A stretch of 64,000 nt of DNA from Lunularia cruciata (Eukaryota; Streptophyta; Marchantiopsida; Lunulariales; Lunulariaceae). The notes below the pieces were generated by a model that ran no database searches, was not told the DNA's origin, and saw only the letters and a program-made list of their open reading frames with translations. Below, piece by piece: positions 11,316 through 22,269 of this stretch. A program made the position numbers and the translations under genes. The stretch is from contig OX419757.1 in NCBI GenBank assembly GCA_948567375.1, forward strand, positions 54,560,001 to 54,624,000, given 5' to 3'. Numbering within the stretch: position 1 is the first letter of the stretch; every line of letters begins with the position of its first letter.

Positions 11316-12440
11316 GTATAGATAAGCGGCTATGGGCACCTATGAGCATTGTCAGGCACCTATTGGCGGCTATGAGCGGCAATGGGCAAAAGTTCATTTA
11401 TTCTTAAATAAACTCACATCTGCAATCAGTGGCTATTGCAGCAATTGCCACAGACCAGATTCACCCTAAAGTAGACACTTCTTTAACCTAAATTGTAATT
11501 AATACATTATGGTGTGATTAAAAAAACTCCATGTCTCTTATTTCCTACAAACCATCTATTATGGAGTTTGCTAATAATAAAGAACTTGGACTAAAATCTA
11601 TAGTGGGTTCTTTTCTTCCTCTAGCCCACACCCATACCAATTTATTCAATGTTTTGTAAAAATCTATATGAAAATATATAGAGCTTCATAAAACTATTTT
11701 TGAAACCCCGTAAAGTTCTCATAAATTACCTTATCGGTACTTGTAATCTTCTATTTGAAACGCCCTAGTGTAGTGTCGGTCTAATCCATGTTAGGGAAAC
11801 CACTTTGCAAGAGTTTGAAGACAAGTTGTTGTCATCATCGGGTGATACTTTGCTCACTTTTGATTGCTATAAAAGGGAGATCTCATGTTATTTTAACATT
11901 TGGGAGCTATGGAATTACATTTGGGACTACATTGACTACATTCATGAGCTACGGGAGAGTGTGGAGACAAGAGAGAAGGAGTGACGTGAGAAGAAATCTA
12001 TAATTCTCGAGGGCTCTATATCATATAGCACTCAAGTGAATAGTTGATTCTCTTTTGTTTTTCAATTTTGGTTTCATTGGTACGTAGATTGAAGACTATG
12101 GAGAATGGAGTAGAAAGTTATGAGGATTTTCAGCTTTTCTAGGGTTTAGAGTGATCATTACATATTGAGAGTGATAGTTCAAGAATTTTCATTTCCAACC
12201 TCTTTTTCTTATGATTGTGTTCCATAGGAATTAAGTTTGAAAATTTTGGAGATGGAAATTGAAAGTTATGAGAGGTTATAGATTTTAGGGTTTGGAGAGA
12301 TTGTTGTCCTATGTGAGTTGGGATGTGAGGGGTTGTGGTTTTTCAAATATGAGGAGATATGGAGAGGATCATAATGTGTAACTATCACTATTCTTGTGTT
12401 AGCCATGGCTACACCTTCCTATGTGGGGTCGCCTAGAGCG
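11316..12440. other. Non-coding DNA; possible 5' leader of non-LTR element
   Basis: No supported gene. Around 11320-11390 there is a short GGCTATGAGCGGC-like repeated motif. Two imperfect direct repeats (about 12091-12150 and 12236-12300) share TTTGGAGATGGA-type and GTTATGAG...TAGGGTTT words, about 145 bp apart. Tandem monomers are common in 5' leaders of non-LTR elements, and this stretch lies directly upstream of the element, so it may be its leader; this is inference. Confidence 0.4.
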
Positions 12441-13030
12441 GTTTGGGATACACTATGCCCGGTGTGTCACCGATGCTTGACCTCGCAAAGACCCATGTAG
12501 GAAGGATGCACAAGGACTATGATTGGACCACTTGGGATGCTCACATGAGACAAGCAACCACATCAACAATAGTGACACTCAAGATTACGCACGCTTCTTT
12601 TATCCCTTTGTTGATTGTTCTAGGGATACCGATTGAGTCATGGGAGTGGTTAGCTTCTCAGGCGGGTTGCATTTTGGGGTTATTTGAGACTAGTTTTCCA
12701 TTTCCATGTCTATTCCTTGGCTACTCCGCACACTCCATGATGAGGCTAGACATGCTTTTTGCCTACCACTTGATTGTTTGGCACTTGATCCCTTGGATGA
12801 GTTAGTATGGTTCCTATTCCTCTTACTCCCTTGGTGGTGTCTTTGTTATGCTAGAGGGGGATGTGCGGGGTATAAGGAGGTGGCTGCTAGATTTCATCAA
12901 TTCCAAGAGCAAGGGATTGGATGGCCCTTCAAGAGGAATTTGTTAGGGCTACATCATTTAGGAGACATGCATTGCTATAAGATACCACAAATTCCACTCG
13001 ATTACAATGGTGTAGGACATTGGGTCAAGT

Positions 13031-13732
13031 GGGAGAGTTTAGTAGAGTAGCACGAGCTCTACATCCTTTGTCTATGGCAAGTCCTACTGATGAGACTATC
13101 TCTTTCCTATGCTCACTACTTCCTATAACAGTAGAGGGACTACCACTAGAGGTCTTAGATTATCAGCCTGAGTAGCCTTTATGTTTTGATAGGTCGCTAT
13201 TCGCACAAGCATTGTGCACTACCCCTTGTCTTTCCTCAAGAGGCTTGGCAGGGATAGTTTATGAGCACCTTAGAGATTTCTTCCAGACAAATGATCCTTC
13301 TAGTGGTTTTACCAAGTTGTTTCAAGTGGTTGCAGTATTAGCAAGAGGAGACATTCCTATGTCTATTAGTCGGGTTTTAGGTGCTAGTCTACTTCTCGTG
13401 ATGGAGAAGGACACGGGAGCCATTAAACTGATTACTATTGGAGAGATCTTTTTGTATTTGGTAAGTCGTACCATTGTCCTTCAACATCATTTCTCACTTT
13501 TGACAGCACCTGAGTCCACATCAGTTTGGAGTAGCTACACTTGGAGGATGTGAGGCTATATCTCTAGGCATTGTAGCACTCCTAGATATCCATCCGGAGT
13601 GGGTCATCCTACAGGTGGATGTTGAGAAAGCTTTTAATAACATCTTATGTGCATCCATCTTTAGAGAGCTTAGGGAGGCTGGTGGATCCTTGGCAAGTCT
13701 CATTCCTTTTGTGCGGTCTTTTTATGGCTCTC
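13031..13732 (+). pseudogene. Reverse transcriptase, N-terminal half (non-LTR element)
   Basis: The frame reads VARALHPLSMASPTDETISF, DRSLFAQALCT (near 13190-13220), LAGIVYEHLRDFF, VVAVLARGDIP, then RT motifs HQFGVATLGGCEAIS (13519 on) and VILQVDVEKAFNNIL (first catalytic Asp, near 13618) and FVRSFYGS. A TAG lies near 13173 and a frameshift near 13510. It ends abruptly at the E1 insertion; the GSP...IYY continuation resumes at 20349. I know this RT type from algal, moss and other plant genomes as a multi-copy retroelement protein. Confidence 0.8.
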
Positions 13733-14475
13733 TGTAATACCAAGGGTTAGCCATATGATCTAGATGTGAAATTCTGTTTGGTAACATCTAGAATGATGTT
13801 ATACATGATGGTCAAAATAGATCAGATAGAAGTATCACCAAAAGAGTACTTCTACTAATAGGGCAGAAACCAAAATAGACTTGAGAACCTTAGAACCAAT
13901 AGCTAGACATATGATTTAAAGGTGAGAATTGGTTTGGTAACATCTGGAAGGATGTTACACATGATGGACTAAACAGATCAGAAAGAGGTATCACCAAAAG
14001 GGGACTTCTACTAATAGAGTAGGAACCAAAATATGCTTGAAATCTTTGAAGGCAATTTCAGAGGCCTAAACGGATGAATTAGGCCTCAAAAATGTGCAGA
14101 TTTCCCCCCCCCCCAACGGAGGAAAGGTTGGCCTTCCCTCCCCCTTGGTTTGTCTCGTCGAGAGCTTTCCAATGGTACCTTACTCATGTGATTCTGAGAT
14201 TCCTATAGGAAGATTCCCTAAAAGATTCCCTCCGGTCAAAGCTCGTTTGACCAACCAGATAGGACCTAGACCAGACAGGTCACCCATCCAAGTAAGTAAT
14301 CCAAGGGTGGAGCTTGCTGACATGTCACCTATCTATGTCCCTAATCCTATGGTGGAGCTTCCTTGGAGGAGATCCTCTTTGTCTATATAATAAAGAGAAG
14401 GTGCTCCCTTGGAGCATCGAATGTTTGAGTGTGCAATCTGTGTTTTCTCTCTTCTCTTGTCCTCAGAGTATTACC
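13733..14475 (+). repeat. E1 5' LTR
   Basis: Begins TGTAATACC and ends GAGTATTACC; the 3' copy ends GTATTACA, giving the terminal inverted pair TGTAATAC/GTATTACA. Two diverged tandem units of about 155 bp (about 13740-13893 and 13894-14047) share ATGATnTAnAnGTGAnAATT, GGTTTGGTAACATCT and AGTATCACCAAAAG-type blocks. A poly-C run lies at about 14104-14113 and a TATA box (CTATATAATAAA) at 14383. Confidence 0.95.
14382..14394 (+). promoter_or_regulatory. TATA box of E1 5' LTR
   Basis: CTATATAATAAAG, about 90 bp before the LTR end, the usual position of the U3 promoter. The same box lies at 20251 in the 3' LTR. Confidence 0.7.
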
Positions 14476-14476
14476 A

Positions 14477-14490
14477 TGGTATCAGAGCGA
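14477..14490 (+). promoter_or_regulatory. E1 primer-binding site (initiator tRNA-Met)
   Basis: TGGTATCAGAGCGA starts one base after the 5' LTR. TGGTATCAGAGC is complementary to the 3' end of plant initiator tRNA-Met, which primes minus-strand synthesis in many plant LTR elements. Confidence 0.9.
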
Positions 14491-14606
14491 GTGTTCTAGT
14501 CCAAGAGAGTGGATCACCCCTCTTGGAATAGCACGAACTACTGAAACTGAGTAATTTGAGGTGGAGAATATAGAGTAATCGCTAGACTTAGGAAGGACTT
14601 TAGAGA

Positions 14607-15147
14607 GTGGATGGGATGGATGCGCCGGGGGGACAATTTCCCGCACCTAGCTTTCCATTCTCAAACCCATTCCACATCAAGGTTATGTACATCCAGCGTG
14701 AGCAGATGAGTGTATCGCTAGTTTATCACTTTGGTGCGGAATTCATGGATAGAGTGATGAACTCACCAAACCCGGTGATTCTACCTGTGGTGATATATGA
14801 CAGAGAGTGGGATTTGATGATCTACATTCTATTATGATAATATGGATATGAATGTCCCAAATCCTCTCCCTTTCAACACTCAAGTAGAAATCCGTTATGT
14901 AGTGAGGCCGAAATTGATGTTTAGAGATTTTGTGGTTAGGAATTTTGGTGAGGAGTATTATCAACGAGTGATAGCTTCTGAGATCCCCATGGTAGTTCCG
15001 ATAGTTCGTGCGCCTTCAAGAGTGATTATATTGACTCTGTATTGAAGTAGACGTTAGCAATTGGGTGTTGCAGGAACCATGGATCTTCAGTTGCAAGAGT
15101 TGGTGCAAGGAATGCAAGGGATGTTGAATGAATTTTGAGAGATTAAG
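14607..15147 (+). pseudogene. E1 gag N-terminal part with duplicated 60-residue unit
   Basis: Two open segments, 14607-14837 and 14842-15045, encode related ~60-residue units: FHIKVMYIQREQMSVSLVYH...FMDRVMNSPNPVILPVVI and VEIRYVVRPKLMFRDFVVRN...YYQRVIASEIPMVVPIVR. The alternating hydrophobic pattern and the VxxI-P-VxxPVV ending align throughout. The second unit is in the gag frame, followed by a stop at 15043 and then MDLQLQELVQGMQGML. I do not know a named domain for it. Confidence 0.55.
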
Positions 15148-16165
15148 ATGACCATGGAGACATTGCAAAGTCAAGTGCAGATCCTCAAGAACGATCAAGC
15201 CATGCAAGAAGAAGAGCCGTCTCAAAACCCAGTACTTGCGACTGAAGTACTTGGAGAGGCACCCGTGCCTACAAACCCTATCAACGATGAAGCCACATTG
15301 CTACTCCGGATGAAGAAGACCTGCAACATCAAGCCTTACAAGGGGCAGCGTACGATGGGAGTAGTGGAGAATTGGATCTCGAGAATGAATCGATATTTTC
15401 AATTGTTCTCAACAGAGATCACAGAGCATGCTGCAGGCGTGTTTGCATGTGGGTACTTGACTGATAAAGCCCTCACATGGTATGATGCTTGGGAACGATC
15501 CATGCTGGTAGAGAGAAGGGAGGTCACATGGACAGCAATGAAAGAAGGACTGCTCAAGAATTTCCAATTGGTGGATTCTGTGCAGATGGCTCAAACCCGA
15601 CTATGGGGATTGAGACAAAAGAATAGCATACAAGAGTATGTGGAGGCATTTCTGGATCTACAAGTTACAATTACTGACATGAGTCCAACAAAGGCTCTCG
15701 ACAATTTCAAACGAGGGTTGAACGAGCGGATTCGCCAAGAAGTCATGGTGCAAAACCCTCGCACGGTATTTGAAGCTATTGCTTGTGCGCAGAGAATAGC
15801 CGGAGCATTAGGTGGAGGTGAAGGAGTAGTTCCACCTCAACATTATCAGGCAGAAATGCCACACATGGGTGGACCAGTACCAATGGAATTGGGCAACCTT
15901 TGATTTCGGGATCGAGGAGCACGGCCGCTTCAAGGAGAGCGGGGACGGGTAGAAGAACAAAGAGATGGAGTCCCACGAGGAGAAGGGACTCGAGGAGAAC
16001 AACGCCGTTGTTACAATTGTGGCCGTATTGGGCACATATCTACCAATTGTTGCACTCGTTTCCCTAGAGGCCCTCGGCCTTCGTATAGGCGATCTTTGAA
16101 CAACATGGAGAGGCACATTGAAGAGGAGGAGGTGGAAACCACTTTGGAAAATGAAGATCGCTAGT
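15148..16165 (+). pseudogene. E1 gag with zinc knuckle
   Basis: A 251-codon frame starts with a coiled-coil-like stretch (METLQSQVQILKNDQ) and contains the plant retrotransposon-gag core: YKGQRTMGVVENWISRM, DKALTWYDAWE, VEAFLDLQVTITDMS, NFKRGLNERIRQEV. A TGA at 15901 interrupts it. The same frame continues through an Arg/Gly-rich segment to a CCHC knuckle, CYNCGRIGHISTNC (near 16015-16056), and ends at TAG near 16162. The product would have packaged RNA in virus-like particles. The TGA replaces an expected sense codon, consistent with one C-to-T change. Confidence 0.85.
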
Positions 16166-16262
16166 AAATGTACCTTGCGGCCTTACTGGCTCAATAAGGA
16201 AGCAGAGAAGCGAGGGAAGGAAGAACAATAATGCACAAAGATCCCGAAAGGCAACCTCACAA

Positions 16263-19200
16263 TTGATTGTCGTGAAAGGAATCCTAGAAGGTAATCAAGT
16301 GAGAGTATTAATAGATCCGGGAGCAACAGAGAATTTCTTGTCTTGCTCTGTTGCAATAAGCTTGGGAATAGATCTAGAGAGAGATGGAAGTGAAGAAGTA
16401 GAGTTACCAAATGGGCAAACAGAGAGGATTGAATCATTACCTAGACGGGTAACCCTCTCTGTAGGAGAATATCAGGAAGCAATTGAGTGGCAAGTGATAC
16501 AGTTAGCCCGTTATGATGCAATTTTAGGCATGCCATGGATGGAGCAGTACAACCCAATGGTGAATTGGAGGAAGAAAGTAGTGAGAACCCACCAATGGTC
16601 AATCATTGGAGTTAAAGAAAAATCACACAGGCAGAAACTGCCTCTATATGTTGTAGGGACGACAACTGTCTGTAAGACCGATAGATGTTTTATGGGTCTA
16701 ATAAGAGAAGTCCAGAGTGCACAACTCGCTGGACAAATTCCTGAGAAATTGAAGGATGTAGTGGATGAGTTTCAAGATGTCTTTCTCGATGATCTACCCT
16801 CAGGATTACCACCTAAAAGGCGAGTAGATCACAAAATAGAGACACTCCCGGGGAAGACACCTTCTTGTAAGGCCCCATATCGCCTATCACCTCATGAGTT
16901 GGAGGAGTGTAAGACTCAAATTGAGGAGATGCTACAGAAAGGGTTCATCCAACCTAGCGTATCACCATATGGGGCCCTTGTCTTGTTTGTGAAGAAGAAG
17001 GATGGTACAATGCGCATGTGCATTGACTATCGGGGTCTCAATCAGCAAACAGTGAAGAACAAATACCCCTTACCTCGCATGGATGACTTGTTTGATCAAC
17101 TCCATGGAGCGAGATACTTCACCAAACTGGACTTGCGGAGCGGTTACAATCAAATCCAAATTGCAGAGGAGGATGTGTACAAAACTGCCTTTCAAACCAG
17201 GTATGGCCACTTTGAGTATCTTGTGATGCCTTTTGACCTCACCAATGCGCCTACCACTTTCATGAGCCTAATGAATGACATATTTTGTCCATACTTGGAT
17301 AAGTCTGTTATCGTCTTCTTGGATGATATCTTAGTATATAGTAGCACAATGACAGAACACAAACAACATCTACGAGAGGTCCTCCAAATTCTAAGACAGA
17401 ATCAGTTGTACGCCAAAATCTCAAAGTGTGAGTTTGGCAAGTCTGAAGTAGACTAATTAGGGCATAGAGTAAGTGTAGAGGGCATTCAAGTATTGACAGA
17501 TAAAATAGAGGTCATTCAAAAATGGAGTGCCCCAAAAGATCAGACTCAACTTAAGAGCTTCTTGGGGTTGACGGGATTCTATCATAGATTTGTCAAGGAC
17601 TTCTCCAAGGTTGCACAGCCTTTAACGGCACTACTTGGCAAGGAGAAGAAGTGGACATGGGGAACTGCACAAGAGTTGGCCTTTCAAGAATTGAAGGCCG
17701 CCTTGCTACATGCACCAATCTTGAAGTGGTATGACCCAAAACGTCCAATCAAGTTAGCTACGGATGCATCAGGCGTAGCAATAGGAGCAGTCCTACAACA
17801 AGAGTGGCATGACGGATGGCATCCAATTGCATATTTCTCTCAAAAGTTGTTATTGGCAGAGCGCAACTACCACACCACAGAACGAGAAGAGTTGGCCATC
17901 GTTCTAGCAACCAAGCATTGGAAGCACTACCTGGGCGAGAAGGCATTTGTAGTAGAGACAGACCACAAACCTCTAGTCTACCTCAAGACGTAGAAGGATC
18001 TATCTCGTCGCCAAATTCGGTGGGCAGAGTGGCAACAACGTTTCAACATGACAATCACCTACATGGAAGGTAAGAAGCAACTTGCAGATGCATTCACCCG
18101 CATGCCAATGGCCAACAACTTGGCGGTAGAGGTTAAGATTAACCCTGAATTCTGGCAAGAGATTCTAGCTGCTACAAAAACTGATCCACAGATTGTAGAA
18201 GCGCAATCATCCAAAGGTGTCACCAGCACCCAAGGACTCACCTTTCAGGAGGGCCGATTGTGGATCCCAAATGTCCCAGAATTACGCACCACCATTCTAG
18301 CGGAATGTCATGATTCGGCCATTGCAGCTCATGTTGGAGTGGACAAGACCTTGGAGGCAGTCAAGCGCCATTACTATTGGCCCAAGATGAGCAACGACGT
18401 GATGGACTATGTGCGTAGCTGCCTACTTTGTCAACAGAACAAAGCTTCTAATCAAGCTCCTGCAAGGCTCCTTCAACCTCTTCCCACTCCTACCCAACAT
18501 TGGGAACAAGTGAGTATGGATCTCGTCTGTGAATTACCCAAGACCACCTCAGGGTTTGACTCCATTGTGGTCTTTGTGGACCGGCTCAGCAAAATGATTC
18601 ATGTCCGCCCTACCACCAAGGAGGTGACCGCTCCACAACTAGCTCAACTATACTTAGATGCAGTCTTTGCTCACCATGGCTTGTCTAGAGTACTCATCAC
18701 CGATAGAGGCACCCAATTCACCAGTTTGTTTTGGCAAACACTCTTTGGTTTCTTCAAAACCAAGTTGGCCATGTCTACAGCTTACCACCCACAAATAGAT
18801 GGCCAAACAGAGCGGGCTAATCGCACGATTGAAGACATTTTACGCGGCTTCACCTTAGAAGAGCAAGAGAGGTGGGACACCCTACTACCGTTGGTGGAAT
18901 TTGCTTACAACAATTCAGTGAATGCCTCCACCTAGGTCACTCCATTCTTCCTCATGTATGGTGAGCATCCCTTCACACCTTCTAGCTTGATGAAGATCTG
19001 TCCAGTGACTACCAAGGTTGATGCAGTCAACACATTTGTTTCTAGAATCCAACAAGGTGTGGAGAGCGCCAAGCACAGGTTACAGATTGTGCAAAATCGA
19101 CAAAAGCAATATGTTGATGCACACCGTAGGCACATGGAGTTCAATGTTGGGGATCAAGTGTGGCTATAGACAACCAACCTCACATTAGTTGGATCTCGTA

Positions 19201-19300
19201 AGCTCAGACCTCGTTTTATTGGGCCTTTCTCAATTCTTCGTCGCATCGGCGCTGTGGCCTATCACCTTGAGCTACCACCACACATGAAGATCCAGTGTTC
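16263..19300 (+). pseudogene. E1 pol: protease, reverse transcriptase, RNase H, integrase
   Basis: One frame, shifted relative to gag, runs across 3 kb with stops at 17454, 17991, 18933 and 19167. Protease: [13 protein letters not shown] near 16310 (DSG changed to DPG). [40 protein letters not shown] and intact [10 protein letters not shown] near 17317. RNase H: LATDASGVAIGAVLQQ near 17755 and ETDHKPLVYL. Integrase: H...H and CLLCQQ zinc site (18309-18435), SMDLVCELP, ITDRGTQFTS and DGQTERANR, keeping the D-D-E triad. Expected neighbours show that two of the stops replace Gln codons. A short deletion near 19285 shifts the frame before the chromodomain. Confidence 0.95.
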
Positions 19301-19588
19301 CATGTCTCCCTATTACGTAGATATGCTCCCCGATCAGGCCAAGGTACTTCCACACAGGACATTCGACCTTGTCCGACAGTCATTGATGGCACAGAGGAAT
19401 ATGAAGTGGAGCGGATTCTCCAAAAGCGCATGCGTGGTACTTGCCATCCGCGGGTGGAATATCTAGTACAATGGAAAGGTTACCCCCTCTATGAAGCAAC
19501 CTGGGAACCTGCTGCCAATTTGGCACATGCACCGGTGTTGGTGCAAGCATTTGAGCAACAATTGCACAACGAGGACGTTGCGTCTTAA
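19295..19588 (+). pseudogene. E1 integrase C-terminal end with chromodomain
   Basis: This frame takes over after the frameshift near 19285. It starts with MFHVSLLRRYAP, the usual integrase C-terminal motif. It then encodes a chromodomain: EEYEVERILQKRM, VEYLVQWKGYPLYEATWEP and AFEQQ. The aromatic residues of the methyl-lysine cage are largely present (Y in EEYEVE, W in VQWKGY, W in ATWEP). Chromodomains mark chromoviruses and direct integration to marked chromatin. The frame ends with TAA 14 bp before the 3' LTR. Confidence 0.9.
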
Positions 19589-19601
19589 AAGGAGGGAGGT
19601 C
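19587..19601 (+). promoter_or_regulatory. E1 polypurine tract
   Basis: AAAAGGAGGGAGGTC immediately precedes the 3' LTR start (TGTAATACC at 19602), the expected site of plus-strand priming. Confidence 0.8.
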
Positions 19602-20343
19602 TGTAATACCAAGGGTTAGCCATATGATCTAGATATGAAATTCTGTTTGGTAACATCTAGAATGATGTTATACATGATGGTCAAAATAGATCAGATAGAA
19701 GTATCACCAAAAGAGTACTTCTACTAATAGGGCAGAAACCAAAATAGACTTGAGAACCTTAGAACCAATAGCTAGACATATGATTTAAAGGTGAGAATTG
19801 GTTTGGTAACATCTGGAAGGATGTTACACATGATGGACTAAACAGATCAGAAAGAGGTATCACCAAAAGGGGACTTCTACTAATAGAGTAGGAACCAAAA
19901 TATGCTTGAAATCTTTGAAGGCAATTTCAGAGGCCTAAACGGATGAATTAGGCCTCAAAAATGTGCGGATCCCCCCCCCCCCAATGAAGGGAAGGCTGGC
20001 CTTCCCTCCCCCCTGGTTTGTCTCATCGAGAGCTTTCCAACGGTACCTTACTCATGTGATTCTGAGATTCCTACATGAAGATTCCCTAAAAGATTCCCTC
20101 CGGTCAAAGCTCGTTTGACCAACCAGATAGGACCTAGACCAGACAGGTCACCCATCCAAGTAAGTAATCCAAGGGTGGAGCTTGCTGACATGTCACCTAT
20201 CTATGTCCCTAATCCTATGGTGGAGCTTCCTTGGAGGAGATCCTCTTTGTCTATATAATAAAGAGAAGGTGCTCCCTTGGGGCATCGAATGTTTGAGTGT
20301 GCAATCTGTGTTTTCTCTCTTCTCTTGTCCTTGGAGTATTACA
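19602..20343 (+). repeat. E1 3' LTR
   Basis: 742 bp, TGTAATACC to GTATTACA, with the same internal duplicated units and TATA box (20251) as the 5' LTR. Followed at 20344 by the target duplication CTCTC. Confidence 0.95.
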
Positions 20344-20348
20344 CTCTC

Positions 20349-21970
20349 CTGCTTCCATTTACTACTAGCATGGTGGTTCATAGGAAAGAGTTACCATCTT
20401 GGAGTCAGCCATTGGTACACGTCAGAGAGATCCTTTGGAGGTGCCCTTATTTTCCATGGCTCACTTTAGAGCTCTCCTATCTACTACTTTGGCCATGCAA
20501 GGTTATGTATTTTCCTCCTTGGCAGACGATACACACACCGTAGGCCCTATAGATCAGATTAGGCAGGCCTTTGACTACTTGACTACCAAGCTACATCTAG
20601 TAGGCTTGAGAGTCAAGGTGTCAAAGTGTAGTGCATGGTCTCCTTTAGGTATCCCTCCCCACCTTGAGCTTCCAAAGGGGTTTATCACATCCACATATGG
20701 ACTTTGTGTTCTTGGAGTGCCAATAGGATTGGAGGATTTTGTCACACGCTTCTTAGACGATGCCCTTGCAAAGGATGTTCTCCATGTGGATGACCTTCCA
20801 TTACTAGGAGATTTGCAGGTGGCATTGGTATACTCCCTTCCAGTATTGCTCATCGACCATCCTACCTCATACATACACTTCCTCCTTCATTGTCCTGCCT
20901 ATCATATCTGAGAGCATTTGACAGGAGGATTATGAGAGTCTTTGGTGATATTATTGGACCAAGGACTTTTGAGTGTGTGATAGGGGATTTGGCACATAGA
21001 CAAACGGGTCTGCCAATCTCATGTGGTGGGGTTGGCTTGCTATCTATGGAGGAGACAACACCTATAGTGTTTTTGGGTAGTTAGGCTTTCTCGGCACCTC
21101 TACTTTCCTCTTATTTTGTGGTTGCTGATAGGCTGATTTTGGAGACTTATGTGACAAAGGTGGAGGGAGGATCCTTTTCTCTCCTAGTGTTATTGCGGCA
21201 GACGAGAGATAGTCTATCCCCACGAGCATGATAGGATTTTCCACCTTTTGCTTCACTATCGTTAGATGGAACTAGAGGTTTACAGTCTTCCTTGATGGAG
21301 TGATTGTGTGAGCATATGCTACATTCTCTCTTAGTCAACTCATCCATTCCTCAGACTATTAGAGCATTCATTTGCTCTTGCTCCGACAAGGGTGCAAGCT
21401 CTTAGATCCTAGCTTGACCGAGCATTAGGGCATTCTGACTCGCACAAGCTACTTTCTCTACAGTGATGAGGTTTTGCCTAGGTTTGGTCCACCCATCTGC
21501 ATCTTCATTACTCACTTGTGAGTGTGGTTCTACACTAGATATAGCAACGGTCCACATGACAAGGTGTCCTTTTGGAGGACAGAGGATAGCTACCCATGAT
21601 GCCATTAGGGACATAGTGTTTGATATGGCACGAGAGAGTGGATACTTGGCTTGGAGTGAGCATTCATATACTTTGCAGATGACACATGTCAGGGCAAAAT
21701 TATACTTGGTCCAAGATGATCAGGTGATAGTAACGGATGTCGTGGTTACTGACCCTACGCTAGATATAGTTTTGGAGGGAGTGATTACCCATCCCCCTGG
21801 ATGGGCGGCGAGTGCAGCAGCAGGTCGCAAGGTCTCCAAGTATAGGGGCATGCAACGAGGTCACCTCTTTGTTCCTCTAGCCTTGGAGTTATATGGAGCG
21901 ATGGACACGGCATTTGATACATTTGTCAAGGAGTGCACGAGAGCTTATCATGTTAGGCATTAGGGGGTAC
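20349..21970 (+). pseudogene. Reverse transcriptase C-terminal half with zinc finger and endonuclease domain
   Basis: From 20349 the frame continues the RT: ESAIGTRQRDPLEVPLF, the catalytic FSSLADDTHTVGP (ADD box near 20525), LVGLRVKVSKCSAWSP, LGVPIGLEDFV. A one-base frameshift near 20905 moves the reading to YLRAFDRRIMRVFG and LAHRQTGLPISCGGVGLLS. A second block (21463-21963) has LLTCECGSTLDIATVHMTRC, a C-x-C...H-x3-C zinc knuckle, followed by GGQRIATHDAIRD and VTDVVVTDPT. This layout matches R2-like elements in which a CCHC finger precedes a restriction-like endonuclease. The expected R-x-D of the nuclease is RAK here, so activity is doubtful. Stops between 21080 and 21460 also break it. 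Confidence 0.75.
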
Positions 21971-22269
21971 CACTCTCACTCTCATACTTTGTAGCATATT
22001 TTAGATAGCGTGTGTCCATTGCTCTACAGAGTGCAGTGGCTGGTGCAATCCTTAGGAGAGCAATCACATTAGGTGATGTTTCTTTGGATGTTCCAGTTGT
22101 GTGTAGACCTCACGACTTGCATAGCTCGGATATCTTAGGTGCAGTAGGGCAGATTTCTCATATAGACTCTGTTGGGGCTTAGCACCATGTTACTTTTTTT
22201 TTGTCTCTCCCTTGTAAGGCTTGATGGGGTCTTCCCATCTTCGTTTTTTATACGCTGTCGCCTTCTTCC

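Larger units (their letters stand above)
13733..20343 (+). mobile_element. E1: complete Ty3/gypsy chromovirus, target duplication CTCTC
   Basis: LTRs 13733-14475 and 19602-20343 flank primer-binding site, gag, protease, RT, RNase H, integrase and chromodomain. The 5-bp target duplication CTCTC is at 13728-13732 and 20344-20348. The element sits inside the non-LTR RT gene. The LTRs differ at roughly 17-18 of 742 positions by eye (about 2.3%), so the insertion is fairly young compared with the other elements here. The coding region has at least five in-frame stops and one frameshift, so it is not autonomous now. Confidence 0.95.

Noticed and set aside
14477-14490. tRNA fragment
   Set aside because: The tRNA-Met complementarity is a primer-binding site next to an LTR; no cloverleaf surrounds it. 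The same holds for 37363-37376.
13733-20343. Segmental duplication explaining the repeats at 13733 and 19602
   Set aside because: Ends TGTAATAC/GTATTACA, CTCTC target duplication, primer-binding site and polypurine tract show they are LTRs of one element.
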